A DNA stretch of 64,000 bases from CAYNLK01 sp964398055 (GCA_964398055.1 CAYNLK010000001.1:62001-126000), one strand, 5' to 3'. Counted from the stretch's first letter, positions 8,471-17,889 are shown. The notes: generated by a model not told the origin, from the sequence alone. A program made the numbers and translations.

Positions 8471-9214
8471 CTACTGCTCAGCTTCGCGCCAGGGTACCAG
8501 CCGCCGCTCCAGGCCGTCGATGACAAAATATAAGCTCAGACCCAACAAACTCATCGCCAGCACACCGGCATACATTTCCGGATAAAGCAAGGCCCCCCAG
8601 CTCTCGACCAGAATATAATAACCCAGGCCAGAGGTGGTGGCAAAGCTCTCGGCAAAAAAGAGCACGGCGATGGCTGTGCCGACGCTGATCCGCAGCGCGG
8701 TCAACACGGCCGGAATGGTGGCCGGAATATAGACAAAGCGAAAAAGAGCGCGCCGTCCGGCGCCGATAGAGCGGACGGACAAGATTAACTCCGGACGTAG
8801 CTGAGCCGCTTCATCTCGCACCACCACCAGAATCTGGAAAAAGAGAATAACGCCGATGATGAAGATTTTGCTGGTGTCGCCCGAACCAAGCAGGATAAGA
8901 ATGATCGGCAAAAAAACGATCTTGGGAATAGGATGGGCAATGTAGATCAGGGGTGAAAAGACACGGTTCAGGCTGGGCGTCTGGCCCAGGCCAAGGCCAA
9001 TGGGTACCGCCAGCAGCACGGCCAGTATAATGGCGGCCACCACTCGCCAGGCCGACACCAGGAAATGACGGCCTAAATCTTGAAAAATGGTTTGGAAAAA
9101 GACGATTAGCACTTGGGTGGGCGGTGGAAAGACATTCCGGTTCAACAGCAGCGCCAGCAATTGCCAGATCACCAGGGTCGCCAGCAGTCCCAAGAGCGCC
9201 TCACGCCATTTCAT
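8471..9214 (-). CDS. ABC transporter permease, SsuC/TauC/ThiX-like
   Basis: 247 residues from the ATG at 9214; the longer frame to 9307 would start inside the ATPase gene. About six membrane segments and the binding-protein-dependent permease loop SIGAGRRALFRFVYIPATIP (the EAA region that docks on the ATPase). It resembles the nitrate/sulfonate/taurine/pyrimidine permease group, but the substrate cannot be read from the sequence. It overlaps the ATPase gene by 14 nt. No substrate-binding protein lies on either side. Confidence 0.88.
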   Translation of the reverse strand: MKWREALLGLLATLVIWQLLALLLNRNVFPPPTQVLIVFFQTIFQDLGRHFLVSAWRVVAAIILAVLLAVPIGLGLGQTPSLNRVFSPLIYIAHPIPKIVFLPIILILLGSGDTSKIFIIGVILFFQILVVVRDEAAQLRPELILSVRSIGAGRRALFRFVYIPATIPAVLTALRISVGTAIAVLFFAESFATTSGLGYYILVESWGALLYPEMYAGVLAMSLLGLSLYFVIDGLERRLVPWREAEQ

Positions 9215-10001
9215 ACCGGCTCCCCAGCCTTGTTTGCAGGGCGTTGCATTGTTGCCAGAAGGTTTCCTGCTGGCGGTAGCCGGAGGCGCCGGCCTGGGGA
9301 TTGTCAATAATGATCGGCTGGCGGGTCGGTGGTTGGGTTAAGACCAGGATTTTTTGGCCCATAAAGACTGCCTCGTCAATGTTGTGGGTAACGATGATGG
9401 TGGTTAACTGGCGCTCGGTCCGCAGTTCCAGGGTGAGCTGCTGCAAATCGGCCCTGGTCAGGGCATCCAGCGCGCCAAAGGGTTCGTCCATCAGCAGTAA
9501 ATCGGGGTTGAGGGCCAGGGTGCGAGCAATGGCCACTCGCTGGCGCTGACCGCCGGAAATCTGGCCCGGATATTGCCCGGCGACGTGCTCGATGCCCAAT
9601 CGTTTGAGCCAGTAATTAACCCGCTCCGTTTTATCGACAATTTGCTCATCGACCGGGGTATGTTTGCCATCCGGGCCGTAGAAACGGCGAATATCCAACC
9701 CCAAGGCGGTGTTATTCCGCACGGTGGCCCAGGGTAACAGGCCGTAATCCTGCAAAATCAGGCCGGTTTTGGGGCGAGGCCGGCTAATTGGCTGGTGGTC
9801 GACCAACACTTGCCCCCCGGTCGGCCGGCGCAACCCGGCGATAAGATAGAGCAGCGTACTCTTGCCGCAGCCGCTCGATCCAATAATGGCCCAGGCCTCG
9901 CCTCGTTGCACCTGCCAGGTGAAGTTCTCAAAGATGACTACGCCGTTGGGGTAAGTAAAAGATACGTTATTTAAGCCGACAATTTGCTGTGGGTTAGACA
10001 T
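9201..10001 (-). CDS. ABC transporter ATP-binding protein, SsuB/TauB-like
   Basis: 266 residues. Walker A GSSGCGKST (about residues 42-50), Q-loop LILQDYGLLPW, signature ISGGQRQR, Walker B LLLMDEPFGALD and the switch His in IIVTHNIDEA are all intact, so it should hydrolyse ATP. An insertion of about 20 residues follows the Q-loop region (YGPDGKHTPVDEQIVD). It is the first gene of a two-gene operon with the permease and shares a 148-bp divergent spacer with the amidotransferase gene. Confidence 0.92.
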   Translation of the reverse strand: MSNPQQIVGLNNVSFTYPNGVVIFENFTWQVQRGEAWAIIGSSGCGKSTLLYLIAGLRRPTGGQVLVDHQPISRPRPKTGLILQDYGLLPWATVRNNTALGLDIRRFYGPDGKHTPVDEQIVDKTERVNYWLKRLGIEHVAGQYPGQISGGQRQRVAIARTLALNPDLLLMDEPFGALDALTRADLQQLTLELRTERQLTTIIVTHNIDEAVFMGQKILVLTQPPTRQPIIIDNPQAGASGYRQQETFWQQCNALQTRLGSRYEMA

Positions 10002-10149
10002 TCGAGCTTATCTGTTTTCGTTCAGCCGTTATGCCTTGAACGTTTGGGTATCATATACGAGAGTTAAGACTGTCGCAAGTTCGTTGATGAATTCACCGAT
10101 TTGGTGTATTATTGTGTCGATCAACATGATAAAGTGAGGTCGTCGATAT

Positions 10150-10905
10150 ATGAAATCTGAACAACCCTTGATCGGTTTGTTGTGCCGGCACGATCGCAGC
10201 CTGAACTACAGGCGCAAACCGATCAATGCCCAGGGCGAGCCTTATCTGCGGGCTATCACTCAGGCCGGTGGAATTCCTTTTTTGATCCCCTTGAACCTGC
10301 CTGAGTCGTCGCTCAGAACGCTGTACGATCTGGCCGCCGGCGTTGTGCTGACCGGCGGCGGCGATGTGGAGCCTTCGCTGTACGGTAGCCAACCCCACCC
10401 AACCCTGGGCGATATCCAGCCCGACCGGGACCGCGACGAGATCACCGTGGCTCGCTGGGCTGCGGCCGACGGTAAGCCGCTGCTGGGCATTTGCCGGGGC
10501 ATTCAAGTGATTGCTGTGGCCGCCGGCGGCGCGCTGATCCAGGACATCCCGTCCCAATTGCCGGCGGCGACCCTCCACCAATACGCCTACAACACCGAGC
10601 GCAGCCAATCCGACACTTACCTGGCCCATACCGTGGCCTTGACGCCGACCTGTCGCCTGGCCCAAATTGTGGAGTCCGACACCGTCTGGGTCAATAGCCT
10701 GCATCACCAGGCGGTTGAGGCTGTACCGGCGCCGTGGCAAATTGTCGGTCGCTCTACCGACGGCGTGGCCGAAGTTATCGAACATCCCGAACACCCTTTC
10801 TTCATCGGGGTGCAGTGGCATCCGGAAGTGTTGGTGGCCGAGCAAGAGTCGGCCCGTAAAATATTCGCTGCCTTTGTGCAGGCATGTCAGAATTCAGCCG
10901 CTTGA
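10150..10905 (+). CDS. Gamma-glutamyl-gamma-aminobutyrate hydrolase family protein (peptidase C26)
   Basis: 251 residues of the class I glutamine amidotransferase fold, PuuD-like branch. VVLTGGGDVEPSLYG, the nucleophile elbow LGICRGIQV (Cys at about residue 116), VNSLHHQAV and the catalytic VQWHPEV are present. PuuD hydrolyses gamma-glutamyl-GABA in putrescine breakdown; the other putrescine genes are absent here, so the exact gamma-glutamyl substrate is uncertain. The gene is divergent from the ABC operon, has GAGG ahead of the ATG, and is followed by a strong intrinsic terminator. Confidence 0.88.
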   Translation: MKSEQPLIGLLCRHDRSLNYRRKPINAQGEPYLRAITQAGGIPFLIPLNLPESSLRTLYDLAAGVVLTGGGDVEPSLYGSQPHPTLGDIQPDRDRDEITVARWAAADGKPLLGICRGIQVIAVAAGGALIQDIPSQLPAATLHQYAYNTERSQSDTYLAHTVALTPTCRLAQIVESDTVWVNSLHHQAVEAVPAPWQIVGRSTDGVAEVIEHPEHPFFIGVQWHPEVLVAEQESARKIFAAFVQACQNSAA

Positions 10906-10948
10906 TACTGCTGCCGAACGAAATTTATTGACCCGAACTCCGAAAAGG

Positions 10949-10986
10949 ATGACCGGCAAGTGGGTGTAACTGCCGGTCATTTTTTC
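10949..10986 (+). terminator. Intrinsic terminator after the C26 amidotransferase gene
   Basis: A perfect 10-bp stem (ATGACCGGCA / TGCCGGTCAT, 10949-10958 and 10971-10980) with a 12-nt loop, followed by a run of T. The stem shares the TGACCGGC core with hairpins at 29913, 50623 and 60408. Confidence 0.85.
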
Positions 10987-11209
10987 AAAGTGAGGTCATT
11001 TTGGCCCAAAACCCCCAAATCTTAGGGTGTTATTTTGCGGCTAACTATGCTAAACTAGCAGCAATAATCAGCTCATTGGCGACAGTCCCGCTTTAATGTT
11101 ACCGGTAAACAAGGGACTGGTTCGATTGCTATTTTAACAATCGTAATACCTGGGCGGCTGTTATCAGCACCAAACCGTAACCGATCCGGCGCCTGACGTT
11201 CCAGGGATT
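10987..11209 (+). other. Spacer and possible structured leader of the sensor kinase gene
   Basis: No gene is visible between the terminator and the kinase. Two inverted repeats, CAGTCCC/GGGACTG (11083-11089, 11113-11119) and CGATTG/CAATCG (11123-11128, 11138-11143), lie in the region that would be the 5' leader, followed by a looser CCTGG/CCAGG pairing up to about 11205. I do not recognise a known riboswitch. Confidence 0.3.
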
Positions 11210-11245
11210 TTGCAGAGTTACAGCTTGCAGAAAGCGGTTTTCAAA

Positions 11246-13552
11246 ATGGGTCAATTAGCAGATCAGGCGGTTCAACCGCCACACCCCGACTTACGATTAA
11301 GTATAATGAATCGATTGGGCGCCAGTATCGGCGCCAAGATCATTTTACCGTATCTGTTGCTAACGCTGGCCGTCGCTGGCGTAGGCGCCTTTATCGTCGT
11401 CAAGCTGACCACCGACTCATTGCAGGAACGTTTCAATAATCAGCTCATCGATGCCGGCCAGGTCGTCTCTGAGAGGATGGTCGATTACGAGCTGGAGCGG
11501 CTAGAGGTCTTGCGTATGGTTGCCGCTACTGAGGGTGTGGCCGCAAGTCTGGCCGCCGGCGACCACACCGGCCTGGCCGCCCGGGTACCCCAAATCATTG
11601 CCAATAGCACTGCCGATGCCGTTGAGTTGTTGGACAGCCAGGGACGGGAGATCTTCGGCTGGCAACGCCCACCCTATCAAATTGGTCTCAGCGGCGAAAC
11701 CCGCCAGGGGGCCGATTTTTCACAACTGGCTGATGTCCGTCTGGTACTGGACGGTCTGGTAGATGAATTTGGCGAAAAACGAATCTTGCTCAGCCAAACC
11801 CCTTACGGTCTGATGCTTTTCACCGTCGGGCCCATCTACCACGATAATGAGCAGGTCGGGGCTGTTTTGGTCGGTAGTTACTTGCGGGAGATGGTGGTTG
11901 ATCTCACCGAAAGCGCCGTCGCCCGGGTGACTTTGTATGACTCGGCCGGTAACGTGCTGGAAACCACTCTCGGTGGCGGCCAACAGGCTGTGGCCGACCT
12001 GCTCCAAGAGTCGCCTGAACAATCCGAAACCGTCCGCGCGCTTTTGCATGAGTCCCCTCAACATTACCCTGTCGTCGTCACCACGGCCGATAGTGAAGTC
12101 CCACTCAAGCGAATTCAAATTCTGGGGCACGAATATACCCTGGCCTACGGCGATTGGCGGCTGCGAGGCCAATCGCTGGGGCTGTTCAGTGTGGCTCTAC
12201 CCAGCAACTTCATTGTCAGCGCAGCCGCGACCAGCCGAAATTTGTTGAGTCTGCTCTTTTCTGTGGCGACGGTCGGTGTGTTTGCCCTGGGTTTTGTGAT
12301 TGCCCAGCGGATCATCCGGCCGTTACACCGCCTGGTTCAGACTTCGGTGGCTGTAGCCCAGGGAGATTTAGACCAGCGCACCGGTATCCAGCGCCAGGAT
12401 GAGATCGGCAGCCTGGCCCAATCCTTTGACGTGATGACCGATCGGCTGGTGGAACGCAACCGCCAGTTAATGGAGCAGGCCAGCAAGCTGAGGGCTATCC
12501 TTAATAGCATTGCCGATGGGGTGATTGTGCTGGATCAGCAGGGCTTGATCATTACGGCCAACCCGGCTGCCCAGTCGATTCTGGCCGAAGTGTCGACCGA
12601 TTTTTTGGCCGATATTCTGCGTGAATTGCCGTCCACGGCCGTTATAGCCTCTCACGACGAATTCGAACTGGAGCAAGCCCTGGCCCTGGCCAGGCTTCAG
12701 CAGCCTCGCCGTTATCAGGTGAGTAGCCGGGTGTTGAGCGCCGCGATTGCCCCGGTGAGAACACCAACGGCGCAAGAGTTGGGCACGGTGGTTGTTTTGC
12801 GAGACGTGACCCGCGAGGCCGAAGCCGAAAATCTAAAGAATAGCTTCATTACCACAGTTTCTCACGAGTTGCGCACCCCTCTGACCGCGGTGAAGGGTTA
12901 CAGCGACTTGCTGTTGATGACCGCCAACGGTACTCTTAGCGAGCAGCAGCACCAGTTTTTGCAAATCATCAGCCGCAATACCGACAAATTACTGCAACAC
13001 ATCAATAAGGTTATTGACATTTCTGAAGTTCAGGCCGGCACCTTGATGTTGTACAAGCAAAAGGTCTGCTTCTCCGAGTTGGTGGAGAAGGTGGTGGAGC
13101 AATGGCGCGAGTTGATGCAAAGTAAGGGCTTGTCTCTTGATTTTCAAAAGCTCGCTCCGGCGCTGTGGGTTTATGCCGATTCTGACCGGCTGAGTTGGGC
13201 GGTGGACAATCTATTGAGTAATGCTTATCACTATACCCTGGCCGGTGGCAGAGTCACAGTTAGGTTGTCTCGGCAAAATGAGGAACTGCGCCTGGATGTG
13301 AGCGACACTGGCATTGGTATGGCTGTAGCCGACCTGCCTTACCTGTTTACACCATTTTTTAGAGCGAATCACGAAGCGACCTTTGAGGTCGCTGGCGTTG
13401 GTTTGGGTCTGTTTATTGCCCACTCCATTATCGAGCGACACGAAGGACGCCTGTGGGCTGAAAGTGAGCTGGCTGTTGGGAGCACCTTTAGTCTGGTCTT
13501 GCCTGTTTTCCAGGATCAGACCGAGGGTGAACAATTGTCTGAACCCATCTAA
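11246..13552 (+). CDS. Membrane sensor histidine kinase (extracellular sensor, HAMP, PAS, HisKA, HATPase)
   Basis: 768 residues from ATG 11246; a TTG at 11210 or ATG at 11306 are alternatives, none with a convincing Shine-Dalgarno. Order: TM1 (LPYLLLTLAVAGVGAFIVV), extracellular Cache-like sensor of about 270 residues, TM2 (LLSLLFSVATVGVFALGFVI), HAMP (RIIRPLHRLVQTSVAVAQGD), PAS, HisKA with VSHELRTPLTAVKGY, HATPase_c with NLLSNAYHYTLAGG, DTGIGMA and GVGLGLFIAHS. All kinase motifs are intact. The Calx-beta protein gene begins 2 nt after its stop, and a stand-alone receiver follows, so the three probably form a signalling unit. Confidence 0.9.
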   Translation: MGQLADQAVQPPHPDLRLSIMNRLGASIGAKIILPYLLLTLAVAGVGAFIVVKLTTDSLQERFNNQLIDAGQVVSERMVDYELERLEVLRMVAATEGVAASLAAGDHTGLAARVPQIIANSTADAVELLDSQGREIFGWQRPPYQIGLSGETRQGADFSQLADVRLVLDGLVDEFGEKRILLSQTPYGLMLFTVGPIYHDNEQVGAVLVGSYLREMVVDLTESAVARVTLYDSAGNVLETTLGGGQQAVADLLQESPEQSETVRALLHESPQHYPVVVTTADSEVPLKRIQILGHEYTLAYGDWRLRGQSLGLFSVALPSNFIVSAAATSRNLLSLLFSVATVGVFALGFVIAQRIIRPLHRLVQTSVAVAQGDLDQRTGIQRQDEIGSLAQSFDVMTDRLVERNRQLMEQASKLRAILNSIADGVIVLDQQGLIITANPAAQSILAEVSTDFLADILRELPSTAVIASHDEFELEQALALARLQQPRRYQVSSRVLSAAIAPVRTPTAQELGTVVVLRDVTREAEAENLKNSFITTVSHELRTPLTAVKGYSDLLLMTANGTLSEQQHQFLQIISRNTDKLLQHINKVIDISEVQAGTLMLYKQKVCFSELVEKVVEQWRELMQSKGLSLDFQKLAPALWVYADSDRLSWAVDNLLSNAYHYTLAGGRVTVRLSRQNEELRLDVSDTGIGMAVADLPYLFTPFFRANHEATFEVAGVGLGLFIAHSIIERHEGRLWAESELAVGSTFSLVLPVFQDQTEGEQLSEPI

Positions 13553-13554
13553 TT

Positions 13555-15414
13555 ATGGGCACGAATTTGTATCCGCCTGATCAACCCAAAAAACGCTTCC
13601 GTCACCGTGAGTGGCTAATTCTCCTGTTGGCCCTGCTGCTGAGTTTTGGCTGCGTTTTCTGCTCCTCCGGGGTGGCGCTCAATTTTTGGCCGGATCGGTT
13701 GGCCCCGGCCAGTCTGCTGGCCAGCAGTCAGGCGGATTATGGCCGTGGTCCGGTTGATGAGGTTCAATTTGGGGTGCTTGACCCTGAAGTAGTCGCTCAG
13801 GCCGTCGCCGACATCGCCTTCCTGAAAATTACGCCGGCCAGTATCGGGGGTGATGCGCTGGTCCGGGTGGCCATGCTGCCTGCCACCCCTACCCCCACCT
13901 CTGGCGCCGGGCCAAACCCGTTGCTGCCGTCCGGTAGCCCGACCCTGCCCACCCTACCGCCAACGTCCGCCGCAACGGTAGTTGGTACAACCACGCCTGT
14001 AGTCAACCCCACCGCAACGATAGCTCCACCAACCGCCACGCCAATAAATATTTCTACTCCCACGCCAGCAGCGACTCCAACGCCGGCCCCGCCGACAGCC
14101 ACATCTACTTCCGCGCCGCCTACGGTCACTCCCGCCCCACTGCCACCCACCACCACGCCGTTGCCTCCCCCGCCGACGCCCATTCCGGCGCCGCCAGACG
14201 ATGATGACGATGACGACGACAACCCTACACCACCTACGGCCACGCCCACGCCCATACCACCGACGCTCGCTTTCAACCCGGCTACTTTCAATGTGGGCGA
14301 GGGTGATGGCCTTGCTGTGATTACCGTTAACCTGAGTGCTGCCAGCGGTCAAACAATTTCTGTTGATTACGCTACCAGCGACCTCGACGCCGTCGCCGGG
14401 GTTGATTATACAACGGTGAGTGGCACCCTGGTTTTCCCGCCAGGCGTTACCAGTAGCAGTTTCACTATCCCTATCCTCGATGATCTCATTGCCGAGAGTG
14501 ACGAACTGCTCCGGTTAACCCTGTCTAATCTGGTCAATGCCGTTATTGATAGCAATAATCCAACCACTCTGACGATTATCGATGATGATCCCCGCCCAAT
14601 TGTCGAATTTTTACTGCCCACCTTTAGCGTGAACGAAGGCGACGCCGCCGACATTGGCCTCATTGTCACCCTCAATCTGCCCTCAGCGTTGACCGTGACC
14701 GTTGACTACCAAACCGAGGATGATTCGGCCAGCGCCGGGGCAGATTATACCGCCAGCAGCGGCACTTTAACTTTTGCCCCCGGCCAGACCAGCCAGATAT
14801 TCACCGTGCCGATCATCAACGACTCCGCCGACGAGTCAAACGAGCAGCTTACCCTGCGCCTTGATAACCCGGTCAATGCCACTTTGGGAGCTCAGACTAC
14901 AGCTTCCCTGTTGATCATCGATGATGATCCGGCTGTTGGTTGTTGGCAGAACATCCCGCCAGGTGAGCCAAATATCGGCGCCCCGAACGGGATTATTGCC
15001 GAGATTGGCTGCGGCCAGGCCCGTATTATCGACCTGGGGGCGTCGCCGATCACCACTCGTCCCGGCTATGACTTTGTCTACTATGAGTTCGAAAATCCAC
15101 CTGGTTTTGTTTCAATGGATTGGGTTATCGTCCAGGTGGGGGCAGATTTGAGCGGTCCCTGGTACACTGTTTTCTATTGGGGTGATGGCTTGCCTGATGC
15201 CAACACGAACCTGGCAAGTTTGAGTCTGCCCGAAAATGATAATCTACCCATCCCAACCACAGAGTTGTATGGTTCAGCCCCGTATGTCTCCGGCATTACC
15301 ATTGACGTCGACCAGCGCGCCCCGGCCGGCGTCTACCAATACCTTCGGTTCCTCTCACCGTTTGGGGGGGACAACGACGGCGCCCAGGTGGACGCCATTC
15401 AGCTTCTGCCTTGA
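13555..15414 (+). CDS. Surface protein with Thr-Pro linker, acidic stretch and two Calx-beta domains
   Basis: 619 residues. An N-terminal basic patch and hydrophobic segment (about 17-43) form a signal anchor; about 100-240 is a Thr/Pro-rich linker with a run of eight Asp, and two Calx-beta domains follow (about 240-345 and 352-460), each closing with LTIIDDDP or LLIIDDDPA. Calx-beta domains bind Ca2+ through such acidic loops and act in surface adhesion or sensing. The last 150 residues form an uncharacterised domain (WQNIPPGEPNIGAPNG onward). It begins 2 nt after the kinase stop, so co-translation is likely. It could be the ligand or cell-surface partner of that kinase; this is inference. 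Confidence 0.82.
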   Translation: MGTNLYPPDQPKKRFRHREWLILLLALLLSFGCVFCSSGVALNFWPDRLAPASLLASSQADYGRGPVDEVQFGVLDPEVVAQAVADIAFLKITPASIGGDALVRVAMLPATPTPTSGAGPNPLLPSGSPTLPTLPPTSAATVVGTTTPVVNPTATIAPPTATPINISTPTPAATPTPAPPTATSTSAPPTVTPAPLPPTTTPLPPPPTPIPAPPDDDDDDDDNPTPPTATPTPIPPTLAFNPATFNVGEGDGLAVITVNLSAASGQTISVDYATSDLDAVAGVDYTTVSGTLVFPPGVTSSSFTIPILDDLIAESDELLRLTLSNLVNAVIDSNNPTTLTIIDDDPRPIVEFLLPTFSVNEGDAADIGLIVTLNLPSALTVTVDYQTEDDSASAGADYTASSGTLTFAPGQTSQIFTVPIINDSADESNEQLTLRLDNPVNATLGAQTTASLLIIDDDPAVGCWQNIPPGEPNIGAPNGIIAEIGCGQARIIDLGASPITTRPGYDFVYYEFENPPGFVSMDWVIVQVGADLSGPWYTVFYWGDGLPDANTNLASLSLPENDNLPIPTTELYGSAPYVSGITIDVDQRAPAGVYQYLRFLSPFGGDNDGAQVDAIQLLP

Positions 15415-15499
15415 CCTCATAATCCGGTCTTGAAAAATTCAATCAAAGGTTGACGGAGTACCAGACCAGAGGTATTATCAGTCTGGAGGGAGGCTTTTT

Positions 15500-15883
15500 A
15501 TGGACAATCTATTGATCTTAGTCGCCGAAGATGAAGAAGATGTCCGCAAGCTGCTGGTTGATGCTTTTGAACTGAGCGGCTTTGACGCCGTTGGCGTAGC
15601 CGACGGCGCTCAGGCGGTGGCCCAGGCCAGCAAGAGCCAGCCCGATTTGATCTTGTTGGACGTTCGTATGCCCAATATGACCGGTTTTGAAGCCTGCCAA
15701 ATCCTCAAGGCTCAGGAAAATACCAAACAGATCCCAATTGTCTTTTTATCAGCTTATGGGCAGGAGGCCGAGGTCAAAACCGGTCTCCTGCTAGGCGCAG
15801 AAGAATACCTGCTGAAACCTTTTGCCATTCACGAGTTGGTTTTTCGGATCAAGAAGGTTCTGAGCAAATACGGTAAGGTGTAA
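15500..15883 (+). CDS. Stand-alone response regulator receiver (CheY-like)
   Basis: 127 residues, one receiver domain and no output domain. The acidic pair (EDEED), phosphoacceptor Asp in LILLDVRMPNMTG (about residue 54), Ser in FLSAYG and the conserved Lys in LLKPF are present, so it should be phosphorylatable. A good Shine-Dalgarno (GGAGGGAGG) precedes the ATG. The adjacent sensor kinase is the obvious phosphodonor; the output is unknown. Confidence 0.9.
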   Translation: MDNLLILVAEDEEDVRKLLVDAFELSGFDAVGVADGAQAVAQASKSQPDLILLDVRMPNMTGFEACQILKAQENTKQIPIVFLSAYGQEAEVKTGLLLGAEEYLLKPFAIHELVFRIKKVLSKYGKV

Positions 15884-15929
15884 CTATAAAATGGGACCTT
15901 GTTGTGGACAACCATCTCTATCTTGATAG

Positions 15930-16943
15930 TCATTCTAATTCCCTTTTGGGTGGCGCCAGAGTGAAGCCATAACTGGCGGCTCCCAACAGCGCCGCTTTGG
16001 GATTGAGAATGACGTAGATAGGCACATGGCGCAACAGGTCTGAGAAGCGCCCCTTACTTTTGAACGCCGCCAAGAATTCCCCCTGTTCTAACACCGGCAA
16101 AATCCGGGGCGGGATGCCGCCGCCCAGGTAAACCCCTCCGGCGGCCAGCACCTTGAGGGCCATATTGCCGGCTTCTGCTCCCAGGATAGAGACAAAAAGC
16201 TCAAGCGTGGCCGCGCATAGTTCACTGGATTTGTCCAGAGCGGCCCGGGCAATGATTGGGGTGCGATCTTTGGCCCCGGCCAGTTGGTCCGCCAGCCAGG
16301 CCGGTTCCGCGGCATAGCCGCTCTCTTTGAGAAAGTCGTACAGGTTAGGGATGCCCTTGCCTGAGCAGACCGCCTCATAGCTAACGTGCTCTAACCTGGC
16401 TTGAAGATATCTAAGCAGTTCTAACTGGTGGGGATTGGTGGGGGCAAAGTCGGTGTGGCCGCCCTCAGAGGCGTAGGCGTGGTAGCGGCGGCCGTCCCAG
16501 GTCAGGTAGGCCTCGCCCAAACCGGTGCCGGGCGCCACCACGGCAATTGCCCCCCCGTGGACCGGTTCACCCGGTTTGAGGGTGTGCAAGTCGGCCGGCC
16601 CCAGCCTGGGGACGGCGTTGGCAATCGCCACTAAGTCATTCAACAGATGAACAGACGACAAATTCAGACTTTCGGCCAGGTGGGTTTCACTCATAACCCA
16701 GGGCAGGTTGGTGATAGTGGCATGTCCCTCTATAACCGGTCCGGCTACGCCAAAGCTGGCCTGTTCGATCCGCTGGCCGGTTTGGGCCAGAAATTCGCTG
16801 ACGACTGCCTCCAGGCTGGGATAATCCCGGCTGGGAAAGGTGGCCTCGGCCAGCGGCGCTCGCAGGCCGGCCCGGGCCGAGAAGATGGCCAGGTTGGTCT
16901 TGGTGCCGCCGATGTCACCGGCCAGCAAAATCTCTGTTTGCAT
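15930..16943 (-). CDS. glk: Glucokinase (Glk family)
   Basis: 337 residues from the ATG at 16943, chosen because GGAGG lies 10 nt upstream; the ATG at 16952 is almost on top of that site. It phosphorylates glucose to glucose 6-phosphate with ATP. Visible: AGDIGGTKTNLAIF (phosphate-binding), LLNDLVAIAN with the catalytic Asp, VVAPGTGLGEA, and EGGHTDFAP with the substrate-binding Glu/His. It is the Glk (hexokinase-like) family rather than ROK, lacking the CxCGxxGC zinc motif. It follows pgl in a two-gene operon, linking glucose entry with the oxidative pentose phosphate route. Confidence 0.9.
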   Translation of the reverse strand: MQTEILLAGDIGGTKTNLAIFSARAGLRAPLAEATFPSRDYPSLEAVVSEFLAQTGQRIEQASFGVAGPVIEGHATITNLPWVMSETHLAESLNLSSVHLLNDLVAIANAVPRLGPADLHTLKPGEPVHGGAIAVVAPGTGLGEAYLTWDGRRYHAYASEGGHTDFAPTNPHQLELLRYLQARLEHVSYEAVCSGKGIPNLYDFLKESGYAAEPAWLADQLAGAKDRTPIIARAALDKSSELCAATLELFVSILGAEAGNMALKVLAAGGVYLGGGIPPRILPVLEQGEFLAAFKSKGRFSDLLRHVPIYVILNPKAALLGAASYGFTLAPPKRELE

Positions 16944-16948
16944 TGTTG

Positions 16949-17743
16949 TCATTCCTCCTGTTGTCGCATGTTGAGCCTGGCTGCCGCGGCTTCATCCACA
17001 AACCAAACCAGCTCGCCGTTACTTGGCCGGACCAGTTGGGCCGGTAATGACCCGGTTGGGGCAGCCGTGTCCCATATCTGGGCCAGGATGTCGGCTTTGC
17101 CGGCCCCGGCGGCGACAAAGGCTACTGCCCGGGCCTGGTTGATAAGGGGTAGGGTCATGGTGATTCGTTCCGGCGGCGGTTTGGGCGAGTCAAAAATGGC
17201 AGCCACCCAGCGGCCGGTTTCGGTCAGCAAGGGGTGATCTGGGAACAAAGAGGCGGTATGGCCATCCTCCCCCAGCCCCAACAGAATCAGGTCAAAGCGG
17301 GGTGGCTGGCCGGCCGCAGGTTGGAAAAGCTGAGCCAGTAGCGTCTGGTAGGCCCGGGCGGTCGCGGCCGGTTCAAGCGAGTCATCGAGAGGATAGATTT
17401 GGGTGAGGGGAATGTTGACCCGGTTGAACAGATGCTCTCGGGCCAGCCGAAAGTTGCTGTCGGGATGGTCTAGCGGCACGCACCGTTCATCGGCCCAAAA
17501 GACGCGCCAGCCCGCCCAATCGATTTCAGAACGCCACGGTTCGGCTGCCAGGGCCGGGCCAACCAGCCCGGGCAATGAGCCGCCGGACAGAGCGACAGTA
17601 AAGCGGCCCCGCTCGGCCAGCGCCTGGGCGGAGAGACGGGCGATATACGTGGCCGCGGCCTGGCCCAAAGTTGGCTCATCTGGCAGGATATGAACTTTTT
17701 GCGCCGATTTAGCCGTCAATTTATCCCTTCCTCCGTGATCCAT
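16949..17743 (-). CDS. pgl: 6-phosphogluconolactonase
   Basis: 264 residues from the ATG at 17743; a longer frame to 17899 is possible but its first 50 residues look non-coding. It hydrolyses 6-phosphogluconolactone in the oxidative pentose phosphate pathway. The family signatures FTVALSGGSLPG and LLGLGEDGHTASLFPDHP are clear, as is FWADERCVPLDHPDSN. The stop is just upstream of glk's favoured start. No zwf or gnd is seen in the window. Confidence 0.92.
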   Translation of the reverse strand: MDHGGRDKLTAKSAQKVHILPDEPTLGQAAATYIARLSAQALAERGRFTVALSGGSLPGLVGPALAAEPWRSEIDWAGWRVFWADERCVPLDHPDSNFRLAREHLFNRVNIPLTQIYPLDDSLEPAATARAYQTLLAQLFQPAAGQPPRFDLILLGLGEDGHTASLFPDHPLLTETGRWVAAIFDSPKPPPERITMTLPLINQARAVAFVAAGAGKADILAQIWDTAAPTGSLPAQLVRPSNGELVWFVDEAAAARLNMRQQEE

Positions 17744-17889
17744 AACGATTATACTGGCATTGGGGTTGCTTGTCACATCTTTGGCCGGATCGAGTCGTCG
17801 TTGTTGAAATCCGTTGGCGCAGATATAATACACGTTGGCGAAGTAAATGCCGGGCAGTTCAATTTTACCAGAGGATAGGACTATCAACA

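Noticed and set aside
10093..10845. 250-codon minus-strand frame opposite the C26 amidotransferase
   Set aside because: Composition-driven antisense frame; the plus-strand product has the full set of catalytic motifs.
13797..14352. Minus-strand frames rich in Gly/Val/Arg opposite the Calx-beta gene linker
   Set aside because: Antisense of Thr-Pro codons, no start signal and no recognisable domain.
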